Shown piece after piece: positions 15,980 through 24,046 of a stretch of DNA of 36,200 nucleotides. The translations under genes and the position numbers were made by a program. Within the stretch, counting starts at the first letter, position 1. Each line of letters starts with the position of its first letter. Under the pieces are notes generated by a model, which was not told where the DNA came from, ran no database searches, and saw only the letters and a program-made list of their open reading frames with translations. The stretch is from positions 1 through 36,200 of the forward strand of contig JASHQV010000170.1 of assembly GCA_030038955.1 (NCBI GenBank). Reading direction: 5' to 3'. The DNA comes from Solirubrobacteraceae bacterium (GTDB lineage Bacteria > Actinomycetota > Thermoleophilia > Solirubrobacterales > Solirubrobacteraceae).

Positions 15980-16827
15980 GAATTGACCGCGATCCGTCCG
16001 GTGTAGTCGATGCGGGACAGCAGCAGCGGACGACCCACCTCGGCTAAGTACTCGTCGACGGCGCGACGGGCACCCTTCCAGTGACCGTAGTCGTCGATGA
16101 GCAGTACCCCAGCCGGAGTGAGCCGCGGGAGCAGGTGCTCGAGCTCGTGATGGGTTGACTCGTACCAGTCGGTGTCGAGGCGAAGGAGGGCAAGCTCGGA
16201 GGGTGCTTGCTCGGGCAGCGTCTGCTCGACCGGGCCGCGGACGAAGTGCAGCAGCTGTTGGGGATAGCCGGTGCCCTCGAGCAGCGAGCGCACAGCCTCC
16301 TCGTTGAAGGTCTCGGGCGAGAACAGCTCTGACCAAGGACGCTGCTCCGAGCCCTTCGCCTCCTGCCACGTCTCCCTGGCCGGCGGATCGAATGAGGAAA
16401 GATCGTGCTCACCCGGCGCGGTCATACCTTCGAATGTGTCGTAGAGGTAGATGTCGCGGTCGGTCACGCTTAGCTCCTGCAGGGTGAGGATCATCGCCAG
16501 GATCGAGCCACCCCTCCATACACCGCACTCCGCGAACGCGCCGGAGAGCTGTCGCGCGACGCAGTACCGCACGGCGTCGACCAGTGCGAGCATCCGCGGC
16601 GCGCTGGTCATCGAGTACTGCAGGCTGGTTGTGACGATGCGCCGATCGGCCTCATCCGCCTCGGCGAGCAGCCTGTGAGCCGGATCGTCTTCCGGCGCAG
16701 CAGCTCGGGGATGCGCCAGCACACGACGGATCGTGCCTCGTGCACCGCCCCAGCGGGCGTGCTCGATCGCTGGGAACAGAGGCTTTCGCACGCCAGCAAA
16801 GGATCGCACAGCCCTGACTGACGTCAT
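15976..16827 (-). CDS. TylF/MycF-type macrocin O-methyltransferase family
   Basis: 283 residues. Motifs of the TylF family (PF05711): GAFAECGVWRGGS at 96-108 for SAM, YLYDTFEGM at 127-135, LRLDTDWYEST at 215-224 and LLIDDYGHWKG at 242-252. The Asp residues of the last two are the metal ligands in MycF-like sugar O-methyltransferases, and all are present. The family methylates deoxysugar hydroxyls, so a role in decorating the repeat unit is reasonable. It is transcribed alone, divergently from the CmoB-like gene across 53 bases and convergent with the previous methyltransferase by a four-base overlap. Confidence 0.9.
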   Translation of the reverse strand: MTSVRAVRSFAGVRKPLFPAIEHARWGGARGTIRRVLAHPRAAAPEDDPAHRLLAEADEADRRIVTTSLQYSMTSAPRMLALVDAVRYCVARQLSGAFAECGVWRGGSILAMILTLQELSVTDRDIYLYDTFEGMTAPGEHDLSSFDPPARETWQEAKGSEQRPWSELFSPETFNEEAVRSLLEGTGYPQQLLHFVRGPVEQTLPEQAPSELALLRLDTDWYESTHHELEHLLPRLTPAGVLLIDDYGHWKGARRAVDEYLAEVGRPLLLSRIDYTGRIAVNS

Positions 16828-16863
16828 CTTCGAGCGATCGGCGCCCCGCAGATGCGCCTGCGG

Positions 16864-16869
16864 TAGCGT
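16864..16869 (+). promoter_or_regulatory. Candidate -10 element (TAGCGT) of the polymerase/RiPP operon
   Basis: TAGCGT (TANNNT) ends 11 bases before the ATG at 16881, within the 53-base divergent gap. No clear -35 hexamer. If real, it would drive the plus-strand genes from 16881 onward with a leader of only a few bases. Confidence 0.3.
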
Positions 16870-16880
16870 CCCGGCCGGCG

Positions 16881-17738
16881 ATGCCTGGCCAGCCCACAGT
16901 CGATACAGCTGCGTTGCAGAGACGCGTCGCCGGCAATCACGACTGGTACCACACGCTCGAGCTGGCGCCGGGGGTCGTCACTCCGGGCGTCGTCGACGTC
17001 CGGCCGATTGTGTCTCGCGTTCCGATCCCGACGTCGTTGGCTGGGATGCGCTGCCTCGACATCGGCACCTGGGATGGCTTCTGGGCGTTCGAGATGGAGC
17101 GGCGCGGCGCCGCCGAGGTGCACGCTGTCGATGTCCCCGACCCGTACCGGTGGGACTGGCCTGCCAGGGCGAGGATCCGCGAGTCCTATGACGGTGGCAA
17201 GGAGAACCTGGAGCTGATCAAGCGCAACGGCAACGGGTTCCCGATCGCGCGCGAAGCGCTCGGCTCGGCGGTCGAACGCCACGAGATGACGGTCTATGAG
17301 ATCTCTCCGGAGCGGCTCGACAGCTTCGACTTCGTGTTCGTCGGCTCGATCCTGCTGCACCTGCGCGACCCGGTCGGCGCACTTGAGCGGATCAGGGCTG
17401 TGGCCAGGGGCGAGGTGGTGTTCAACGACTGCATCGAGTACGTCCTCAGCAAGCTGCTCCCTCGGGTCCCGATGGCGCGGTTGGACGCCGAGGATCGCGT
17501 TTGGTGGTGGCAGCCAAACCTCGCTGCTCTTCAATCGATGATCGAGCAGGCAGGCTTCGAGGTGCTCGCGCGCGGCAGGCCATATTTCGTGCCGTTCGGG
17601 CCCCGGTACGAGGTCCCTCGCCGCACTCCCCGGAGCATCCTCGGGCGACTTCGCGATCCGAAGGGATGGGAGGAGCTCGTCCTCTTCCGCAAGGGGATCG
17701 CGCACGTCGCTCTCCGGTGCCGTCCGCTTCTCACCTGA
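16881..17738 (+). CDS. CmoB-like (DUF1698) SAM-dependent methyltransferase
   Basis: 285 residues. The N-terminal NHDWYHTLELAPGVVTPG (19-36) matches the WYHxIEL...G..TPG pattern of the tRNA cmo5U34 methyltransferase CmoB family; SAM motif I is CLDIGTWDGFWAFEMERRG (about 58-76), followed by VFVGSILLHLRDPVGALERI (about 153-172). Actinobacterial members in polysaccharide loci are usually of unknown specificity, and the partner CmoA is not in the window, so a sugar or lipid target is more likely than tRNA (inference). A TAGCGT hexamer 11 bases before the ATG may be its -10. It heads the long operon leading to wzy and the RiPP genes. Confidence 0.8.
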   Translation: MPGQPTVDTAALQRRVAGNHDWYHTLELAPGVVTPGVVDVRPIVSRVPIPTSLAGMRCLDIGTWDGFWAFEMERRGAAEVHAVDVPDPYRWDWPARARIRESYDGGKENLELIKRNGNGFPIAREALGSAVERHEMTVYEISPERLDSFDFVFVGSILLHLRDPVGALERIRAVARGEVVFNDCIEYVLSKLLPRVPMARLDAEDRVWWWQPNLAALQSMIEQAGFEVLARGRPYFVPFGPRYEVPRRTPRSILGRLRDPKGWEELVLFRKGIAHVALRCRPLLT

Positions 17739-17755
17739 GCGCCGCGGAGCAAATA

Positions 17756-19354
17756 TTGAGCCTGCCGTGCGTTTGGTGGCAGGTGGATTCTGTCGCTCGC
17801 AGATACGACCTGTCGCCGGGCCTTGGCAGCAGAGCCACCGGCGGTGCCGTGTGGCTGCTGACGATCCTCGTCATCCTCGCCGTCTACTTCTCGCCGAGGC
17901 ACCTGATTTCGCCGCAGACAGCGGTGACCGGCCTCGTCGGGCTGGGCATCATCGCGATCGCCGCACGCTGGCCCGACCGGAGCCTGATCATCCTGATCGT
18001 GCTGCTCCCGTTCCAGGGCTTCATCCTGGCGAAGCTGTGGGCGTGGGGGATGCCGACCTCAATCGTCAGACATCTCGGAGCCTGGAAGGAGTCGCTCGCG
18101 ATCGGCGTGATCGTGGCCGGCATCCGCAACTACCTGGCCGGCGGCCGGCGGGCGGACGCGCTCGACCGGGTCGGGCTGGGGTTCGCGGTGATCGTGGCGC
18201 TGTACGCGGTCGCGCAGGACGTGGTCATTCCCTCCGCCGCGGCGTCGACCAGCGTCCGCGTCCTCGGCTTCCGGCAGGACGCGGGCTTCGTGCTGCTGTT
18301 GCTCGGCGCCCGGCATGCGCCGCTGCCGGACAGGTTCCTGGACCGGGCTGGCCGCGCAGCGCTCGCGGTCGCCGTGGTCGTGGCGGGCGTGTGCGTGTTC
18401 GAGGCGCTCGACGTCTCGGGCTGGAATCGCTTCGTCGTCAACACGATCCAGTACACCCGCTACGAGATCGACGTGCTTCACGGGAACCCGCCGAATCCGT
18501 ACAACATCACGGTGTACGGCAACGTCGGCGGCACCCAGATCGTGCGGGCAGGCTCGGTCTTCCTCAGCGCCTTGAGCTGCGGCTTCTATCTCGTGCTCGG
18601 GTTCGCGCTGGCGCTCGAACAGGTCATGCGCGGTGGTCGCGCGCGATGCTTGACGATGCTCGCGCTGACGCTGATCGGCGCCGGCATCCTGCTGACGCAA
18701 ACCCGGAGCGCGATTCTCGCCACCCTGATCGTCGCGTGGTTCGCGTTCAGGCCGGCTGCCGGCCGCCCGGGGCACTGGCGCACACGGATCGCGCTGCTGG
18801 TCGCAGCGCTGGCGATCGTCGCTATCCCCACAGCGATTTCGACGGGGCTCGCCAAGCGCATCACGGCGCCGAGCAGCAACAGCGACAACGCCTCTCACGT
18901 GTCCGCTTTCTGGAACGGTGTGCACACGATCGAGCGCCACCCGCTCGGGACCGGTCTGGGAAGCTCCGCGGGCGTCGGCCAGCAATTCGCGGCCCAGGGG
19001 TCCGAGGTGGTGATCCCGGAGAACAACTACTTGCAGGTCGGCATCGAGCTCGGAGTGGTGCCGATGCTCGTGTTCGCGGCCCTCACCGTGACGCTGGTGC
19101 TCAACCTGCGCGCGGCCGCACGCCGGCGCTCGGACACCGTGATCGCCGCCGCGTCGGCTGCGGCGGCTGGACTGGCCGTGGCCGCCTGGTTCCTTCAGAT
19201 CTGGATCGATTTCTCGGTCGCGTGGACGCTGTGGAGCTTGGCCGGAGCGGCGCTCGGCGCGAGCCGCGTCGCGGCTGCGGACCGGGAAGCGCCGGCGGTC
19301 GCCTCCGGGTCAGATCTCCGTCGCGAGTCATCTGGGTGGCTATTGCCAGCGTGA
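17756..19354 (+). CDS. Wzy/O-antigen-ligase-type polysaccharide polymerase
   Basis: About 532 residues from the TTG at 17756, which has CGGAG six bases upstream; the GTG at 17783 is an alternative, and the open frame further back lies inside the preceding gene. It has about 11 hydrophobic helices, a long central external loop (about 220-270, with YTRYEIDVLHGNPPNPYN), and a Wzy_C-type segment (LLTQTRSAILATLIVAWFAF, then HPLGTGLGSS and PENNYLQVGIELG). These conserved Arg, His and Gly positions are typical of the O-antigen ligase/polymerase superfamily. It would polymerise flipped repeat units on the outer face. The stop overlaps the next GTG. Confidence 0.88.
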   Translation: MSLPCVWWQVDSVARRYDLSPGLGSRATGGAVWLLTILVILAVYFSPRHLISPQTAVTGLVGLGIIAIAARWPDRSLIILIVLLPFQGFILAKLWAWGMPTSIVRHLGAWKESLAIGVIVAGIRNYLAGGRRADALDRVGLGFAVIVALYAVAQDVVIPSAAASTSVRVLGFRQDAGFVLLLLGARHAPLPDRFLDRAGRAALAVAVVVAGVCVFEALDVSGWNRFVVNTIQYTRYEIDVLHGNPPNPYNITVYGNVGGTQIVRAGSVFLSALSCGFYLVLGFALALEQVMRGGRARCLTMLALTLIGAGILLTQTRSAILATLIVAWFAFRPAAGRPGHWRTRIALLVAALAIVAIPTAISTGLAKRITAPSSNSDNASHVSAFWNGVHTIERHPLGTGLGSSAGVGQQFAAQGSEVVIPENNYLQVGIELGVVPMLVFAALTVTLVLNLRAAARRRSDTVIAAASAAAAGLAVAAWFLQIWIDFSVAWTLWSLAGAALGASRVAAADREAPAVASGSDLRRESSGWLLPA

Positions 19355-20469
19355 GCATCAGGGTCGCGCTCGACGCCACCCCCGAGTTGGTCGCCTCGAC
19401 TGGCGTAGCTCGTTACAGCCGCGAGCTGCGCCTGGCGCTGTCGCGCCGGTCGGACTGCGAGGTGTCGGGATTTGCGCTCGGGCGCCGCGTCGAACGCGTG
19501 CCCGCGGGTGTTCGCCACGTTCCCGTGCCGCTGCGGGCGATCCATGTGGCCTGGCAGACCCTGGGTCTACCGAGCGCTGAGCGGATCGCTGGGCAGGTCG
19601 ACATCGTCCACTCGCTTGACCTGATTCCCCCGCCGACGCGGCTGCCGCTGGTGATCACGGTTCACGACCTCGTCACCCGCGAGCTGCCATCGCTTCACAG
19701 CCGCCGCGCACGCAAGATGCAGCGGCGACAGCTGGCCGGCCTCGAGCGGGCGGCTGCGATCCTCGCGGTGTCCGGCAGCACCGCTGAGTCGTTGGTCGAC
19801 ATCGGCGTAGATCCCCGTCGGATCCACGTCACGCCCAACGGTCTGACGCGGCTGCCGCCGCCGGTCGAGCCCCCGATCGAGGGTCCGTTCATCCTCGCCG
19901 TTGGAACCCTCGAGCGCCGAAAGGGACACGATTTGCTGCTGCGCGCGTTCGCAGCTGCCCGTCTCCAGGGCCTGCGGCTGGTCTTTGCCGGTCCGACGGC
20001 GGGACGCTCCGAGGAACTGCAGATGCTGGCTGGTGAGCTGGGGCTCCGCGAACGTCTGCTGATCCTGGGTCGCGTCGACGACGCAGCGCTGGCGGGCCTG
20101 TACCGGGCCGCGACTGTGTTCTGCATGCCGAGCCTCGGCGAGGGCTTCGGACTCCCGGTGTTGGAGGCCCTGGCCGCTGGGCTTCCCGTGGTGGCGAGCG
20201 ATCTCCCCGCGATCCGAGAGCTGGCTGGTGGCGTCGCGGAGTTGGTGGCGCCCGGTGATGTGGATGCGCTTGCCGCCGGCCTGCGCCGGATGCTGGACGG
20301 CGACTCCCTGAGACGGCGGTGTCGCGAGCAGGGGCCTTCGCGAGCGTCGCGATTCAGCTGGGAGGCCACCGCGGCGGCCACGGTCGGCGCCTACCGAACC
20401 GCGCTCGAGCGTGCGCACAGCGCCGGCAGCCTCACCGTGGATCGGCCCCACACGCTCAGCGGGCGCTGA
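19351..20469 (+). CDS. Glycosyltransferase family 4
   Basis: 372 residues; the GTG at 19351 overlaps the polymerase stop (GTGA). The frame remains open far upstream, but that part is the polymerase gene in another frame. Motifs: RVALDATPELVASTGVARY at the N-terminus, the acceptor-site VHSLDLIPPP and ITVHDLV, the donor-domain ILAVGTLERRKGHDLLLRAF (about 180-199) and PSLGEGFGLPVLEALAAGLP (about 258-277, E-x7-E). It resembles WbdB/mannosyl-type GT4 enzymes like the gene at 1484-2560. It sits between polymerase and chain-length regulator, so it probably adds a sugar to the repeat unit. Confidence 0.92.
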   Translation: MSIRVALDATPELVASTGVARYSRELRLALSRRSDCEVSGFALGRRVERVPAGVRHVPVPLRAIHVAWQTLGLPSAERIAGQVDIVHSLDLIPPPTRLPLVITVHDLVTRELPSLHSRRARKMQRRQLAGLERAAAILAVSGSTAESLVDIGVDPRRIHVTPNGLTRLPPPVEPPIEGPFILAVGTLERRKGHDLLLRAFAAARLQGLRLVFAGPTAGRSEELQMLAGELGLRERLLILGRVDDAALAGLYRAATVFCMPSLGEGFGLPVLEALAAGLPVVASDLPAIRELAGGVAELVAPGDVDALAAGLRRMLDGDSLRRRCREQGPSRASRFSWEATAAATVGAYRTALERAHSAGSLTVDRPHTLSGR

Positions 20470-20471
20470 AG

Positions 20472-20513
20472 ATGGCACAAGAAAGCGCGCGCCGGAACGT
20501 TGCGTGGACGTGA
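20472..20513 (+). CDS. Possible 13-codon leader/coupling peptide
   Basis: An ATG two bases after the GT4 stop opens a 13-codon frame (MAQESARRNVAWT) whose TGA overlaps the GTG at 20510 of the Wzz-kinase gene as GTGA. The spacing on both sides is what one sees between coupled genes, so it may exist only to carry ribosomes across the gap. No strong ribosome-binding site precedes it, and it could be chance. Confidence 0.25.
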   Translation: MAQESARRNVAWT

Positions 20514-22066
20514 TCACCGAACAGACGAGCGCACCCGCTCGCTACGTGACGCTGCGCGATTACCTGCGCGTGCTGCGCCGCTACCGGCTGATGATCGTCA
20601 TCGTGGGGTTGGTTGGCGCGGCTGCGGGCCTCGTCTACGCGGGCCAGCAGGCGCCCGTCTACACGGCCGCCGCCCAGGTCAGCTTCCAGGACCCGACCGG
20701 TGATCTGGGCGTCGTCGGCCTCGCGTCGAGCTCCGTCGAAACCCCCGCGCAGGTGGCCGCGACCGAGGCGGCGCTCGTCACCACGCCGAGCGTGATGCAG
20801 CAGGTCAAGCATGCGCTCGGGGTCCCGGCCTCCGCCCAGGCGCTGGCGGGTGCGGTCTCCGCGCAGGTGTCGGCTACGTCGGGTCTGCTGCAGGTCAGCG
20901 CGACGGGCTCGAGCTCGAGCTTCGCTGCGAGCCTGGCGAACACCGTCGCGAAGGTGGTTGTCTCGCAAGCCAACGCGCAGACGCGGACGCAGTTCACGCA
21001 GCTTGCTCGGACGGTCAAGGGAGAGATTGCGCGGCTGCGGTCGGCGGCGACCCCCGGCCGCGCCAGCGAGCTGGCGTTCTATGCGGACGAGCTTGGCAGG
21101 CTGAACACGCTCGCAGGATTCGCCGGGTCGGCGCAACTTGTCGCCCCCGCTCAACTCCCGGGTCCATCTTCGCCGAGTCGCGCCAGAAGCGCGCTCTTGG
21201 GGCTCCTATTCGGTCTCCTGCTGGCGATCGCCGCCGCCTTCCTGCGCGACTCCACGGACCGGCGCCTGCGCAGCGCACAGGAGATGAGGCAGTCCTACGA
21301 GCTGCCCGTGGTGGGGCACATCCGCAGTCAGGCGATGGGTCAAGTGGCGCAGTTCTCGAATGGCTCGAGCCACGCCCCCACGATCGACCTTGAAGCTTTC
21401 CGCATCCTGCGCCGCAACCTCGCGGCCCTCGAAGGCGACCGTTCGCCCCAGTCGATTCTCGTCACCAGCGCCGTGCGCGGGGAGGGCAAGACCACCGTCG
21501 CCAGCTCGCTGGCGTTCGCGATCGCCGCTGCCGGCCGCCGCACCCTGCTGGTGGACTGCGACCTGCGCCGGCCTGCGCTCGCGGCGCGCCTCGGCATCGA
21601 TGAGTCTCCCGGGATCACCGATTACCTCGCCGGAGCGGTTTCGCCGCAGGACATCCTCAGACTCGTCACGCTTGCGGAGCCGCGGGGCAGCGATGACGCA
21701 GCGCCGGCGAGCAATGGGCACGCACCGGCGGCGCGCGCTCCGCAACTTGTGTTCATTCCATCGGGCTCGCGCACGGCAAAGGCCAGCGAGCTTCTGGGCT
21801 CCTACCGGTTCAACGAGTTCATCCAGCAGGTCAGCGAAGCCTACGAGGCGGTGGTGTTCGATTCGAGTCCGCTGCTGCCGGTAGCGGACACGCTGGAGGT
21901 GCTTGCCCGCGTCGATGCAATCGTCGTCTGCGCGCGGGCGTCCGAGACCACCCGGGAGCAAGCATCGGCAGCCCGCGAGGCGCTCTCGCGCTTTCCCAAG
22001 CGCCCGACCGGCCTCGTTGTCACCGGGATCAAGCCGGGTGGCGACGACTATGACGCCTACGCCTAA
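20510..22066 (+). CDS. Wzz-type chain-length determinant fused to bacterial tyrosine kinase (BY-kinase)
   Basis: 518 residues from GTG 20510 (GTG 20504 also possible). N-terminal Wzz part: cytoplasmic YVTLRDYLRVLRRYRLM, TM1 about 27-44, an external coiled region, and TM2 about 227-245. The C-terminal kinase has Walker A VRGEGKTTVASSLA (about 323-336), Walker A' LLVDCDLRRP (about 350-359) and Walker B VVFDSSPLLPVAD (about 448-460), followed by a short tail whose only tyrosines are in DDYDAYA. A 20-residue Ala/Pro-rich insertion lies between A' and B. Such proteins control chain length with Wzy. Its end overlaps the nucleotidyltransferase gene by 17 bases. Confidence 0.9.
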   Translation: MITEQTSAPARYVTLRDYLRVLRRYRLMIVIVGLVGAAAGLVYAGQQAPVYTAAAQVSFQDPTGDLGVVGLASSSVETPAQVAATEAALVTTPSVMQQVKHALGVPASAQALAGAVSAQVSATSGLLQVSATGSSSSFAASLANTVAKVVVSQANAQTRTQFTQLARTVKGEIARLRSAATPGRASELAFYADELGRLNTLAGFAGSAQLVAPAQLPGPSSPSRARSALLGLLFGLLLAIAAAFLRDSTDRRLRSAQEMRQSYELPVVGHIRSQAMGQVAQFSNGSSHAPTIDLEAFRILRRNLAALEGDRSPQSILVTSAVRGEGKTTVASSLAFAIAAAGRRTLLVDCDLRRPALAARLGIDESPGITDYLAGAVSPQDILRLVTLAEPRGSDDAAPASNGHAPAARAPQLVFIPSGSRTAKASELLGSYRFNEFIQQVSEAYEAVVFDSSPLLPVADTLEVLARVDAIVVCARASETTREQASAAREALSRFPKRPTGLVVTGIKPGGDDYDAYA

Positions 22067-23012
22067 CCTCGCGCTCGCGACTGATCGCCCGGCATCGGTG
22101 GCGCCGCACGCGATCTCTGCGGCTGTCGACGAAGCCGCTCGCGGTGCGACCGTGCGGGCGCTCGCCACCGACGCCGCGTGCGCCGAGCTCGTGACTGCCT
22201 GGCGCGCGCGGGCGATCGAGTCGATCCTGGTGAAGGGCGTGACCACGGTCGAGTGGCTGTACCGCGACGAGCCTCGTGGGTACGTGGATGCTGACCTGCT
22301 CGTCGCCCCCGACCGCCTGGCCCGCGCCGCCACCGTGCTCCGCGAACTTGAATTCCGCCCCGCTGCGGAGCGCAACTCGGAGCATGCGCACCCGTGGATC
22401 CGCGGCTCTGACCGCACGATCATCGACCTGCACGCGACTCTATGGGGGGCCACCCGCCCGCCCGCACGGGTTTGGCGGGAGCTCCAGGATTGGGTGGAGC
22501 CGTACGCGATCGGAGGAGTCATCGTCCGGGTGCCGAACCTGCCCGCTCGCGCGCTCAGCGTCGCGCTGCACGCCGCGCAGCACCGCGATGTGCCGGCAAA
22601 GCGCGCGGACCTCCGGCGCGCCCTCGAGCACACATCGCTTGCACACTGGCGGGCGGCCGAGCGTCTCGCCGATCGGTTGGGCGCGCTGCCGCTGATGGGT
22701 GCGGGTCTCCAGCTCGAGCCCGACGGTCAAGCGCTGTTGCGGCAGCTCCCGCTCGCCCGTGCCGGCTCGCTCGCAGAACGCGACAAGGCGGCCCTGGCGA
22801 TTGGATTCGCGCGGATCGCGACGGCTCGAGGCGTGCGCGGGAAGGCCTCCGTGATCGTGGCCGCGGTCGCGCCCCTCTCGGACGAGCGGGCTGGCAGGCA
22901 GTTCAACCCGGCGCTGCGCTTCTGCCGACGGATCACCTGGCTGCTGCGGGGGATCCCCCGGACGGTGATCTCGATCCGGCGGGCACGAGCCGATGGCCGC
23001 AAGCGGGTTTGA
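22050..23012 (+). CDS. Nucleotidyltransferase family protein (NTP_transf_5), likely RiPP/polysaccharide tailoring
   Basis: 320 residues, ATG at 22050 inside the end of the kinase gene. The segment ILVKGVTTVEWLY (59-71), then YVDADLLV (78-85, Asp80-x-Asp82) is the LKG...R..DiDllv core of PF14907 uncharacterised nucleotidyltransferases; HPWI and IDLHATLWG follow, with the conserved IDLH. PF14907 proteins occur in lasso-peptide clusters (a relative works with the kinase in pseudomycoidin) and beside HprK-related kinases in polysaccharide loci. Here a PqqD protein, a kinase and a precursor follow within 2.5 kb, so tailoring of the peptide is the favoured guess; the reaction is not known. Confidence 0.8.
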   Translation: MTPTPNLALATDRPASVAPHAISAAVDEAARGATVRALATDAACAELVTAWRARAIESILVKGVTTVEWLYRDEPRGYVDADLLVAPDRLARAATVLRELEFRPAAERNSEHAHPWIRGSDRTIIDLHATLWGATRPPARVWRELQDWVEPYAIGGVIVRVPNLPARALSVALHAAQHRDVPAKRADLRRALEHTSLAHWRAAERLADRLGALPLMGAGLQLEPDGQALLRQLPLARAGSLAERDKAALAIGFARIATARGVRGKASVIVAAVAPLSDERAGRQFNPALRFCRRITWLLRGIPRTVISIRRARADGRKRV

Positions 23013-23015
23013 GCG

Positions 23016-24044
23016 GTGTCCGAGCCACAGGTCAGCGTGATCATTCCGGCGCGCGACGCAGCGCCGACGCTCGCGCGTACCCTCGAAGCGCTCGAGTGCC
23101 AGCAGTTCGCGGGCGATTTTGAGGTGATCGTGGTCGACGACGGCTCGCGAGACGAGACGGCCGTGATCGCCCGCCGTCATCGGCCGCCCGTACGGTTGCT
23201 CCACAACGACGCCAGCCACGGCCCGGGGGCCGCGCGCAACACGGGCGTGCGTGCCGCCCGAGCGCCGGTGCTGGCGTTCACCGATGCCGACTGCTTTCCA
23301 ACGCTGCGATGGCTCGCCGAGGGATGTCGCGCGCTTGCGGACGCCGATCTGATCCAGGGTCGCGTCGCTCCGGATACGGCCGCCGATCGCACCCCGTTCG
23401 ACCGTTCGTTGTCGGTCGAGTCCGATCGAGGCTTCTACCAGACGGCGAATCTGTTCGTGCGCAGGGACACGTTCGAGGCGATCGGCGGCTTCAGGGACTG
23501 GGCGCTGGAGCAGCCGGGAAGACGGCGTTGGTCGGTCGATCACAGGCGAGCGCGGGCGATGCGCACGCCGATCGGCGAGGACACGCTGTTCGCGTGGAGC
23601 GGACACCGTCTCGGGCTACGAGCCGCGTTTGCTCCGTACGCGCTGGTCGAGCACGCGGTCGTCCGGGGCAGCGTAGGGGACACGGTTGCCGACCGTTGGC
23701 ATTGGACACGCGACATGCCAGGGCTCGCTCGTCTCGTGCCAGAGCTGCGCACGGCAGTCTTCTATCGCCGCTTGTTCTTCGCTGACTGGACCGCGAAGTT
23801 CGACTTCGCGCTGGCCGGTCTGATGACTACGGCGCTTACGCGACGCAGGCTGTGGCTGCTGGCGACGGCTCCCTACGCTCGCCACGTTTGGCGCGATACC
23901 CGGCCATACCGCGAGGGTCCAGGCTCCCGACTCTCGCGTGCTCGCCGAGCAGGCGCGCACATTCTCGGAGCGCCGGTGGTCGACGCCGCAACGCTCGGGG
24001 GATTGGCAGCCGGCAGCCTCGCATGGCGCTGCCTGGTGCTCTAG
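23016..24044 (+). CDS. Glycosyltransferase family 2
   Basis: 342 residues, GTG start three bases after the nucleotidyltransferase stop. Motifs: VSVIIPARDAAPTLARTLEA, VIVVDDGSRDETAVI (about 37-51), the metal-binding FTDADCFP (about 88-95), and GFYQTANLFVRRDTFEAIGG (about 138-157) followed by a PIGEDTLFAW acid/base region (about 187-196). The C-terminal part is Arg/Trp-rich with a hydrophobic stretch and probably contacts the membrane. It is wedged between two RiPP-associated genes, so it could glycosylate the lipid-linked repeat unit like the others or belong to the peptide pathway. Sequence alone does not decide. Confidence 0.88.
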   Translation: MSEPQVSVIIPARDAAPTLARTLEALECQQFAGDFEVIVVDDGSRDETAVIARRHRPPVRLLHNDASHGPGAARNTGVRAARAPVLAFTDADCFPTLRWLAEGCRALADADLIQGRVAPDTAADRTPFDRSLSVESDRGFYQTANLFVRRDTFEAIGGFRDWALEQPGRRRWSVDHRRARAMRTPIGEDTLFAWSGHRLGLRAAFAPYALVEHAVVRGSVGDTVADRWHWTRDMPGLARLVPELRTAVFYRRLFFADWTAKFDFALAGLMTTALTRRRLWLLATAPYARHVWRDTRPYREGPGSRLSRARRAGAHILGAPVVDAATLGGLAAGSLAWRCLVL

Positions 24045-24046
24045 CA

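Noticed and set aside
17767..19350. Very long open frame continuous with the GT4 gene that starts at 19351
   Set aside because: The first 1.58 kb translates to Arg/Pro/Ala-rich nonsense and lies over the polymerase gene, which has real transmembrane helices in the other frame. High GC keeps the frame open.
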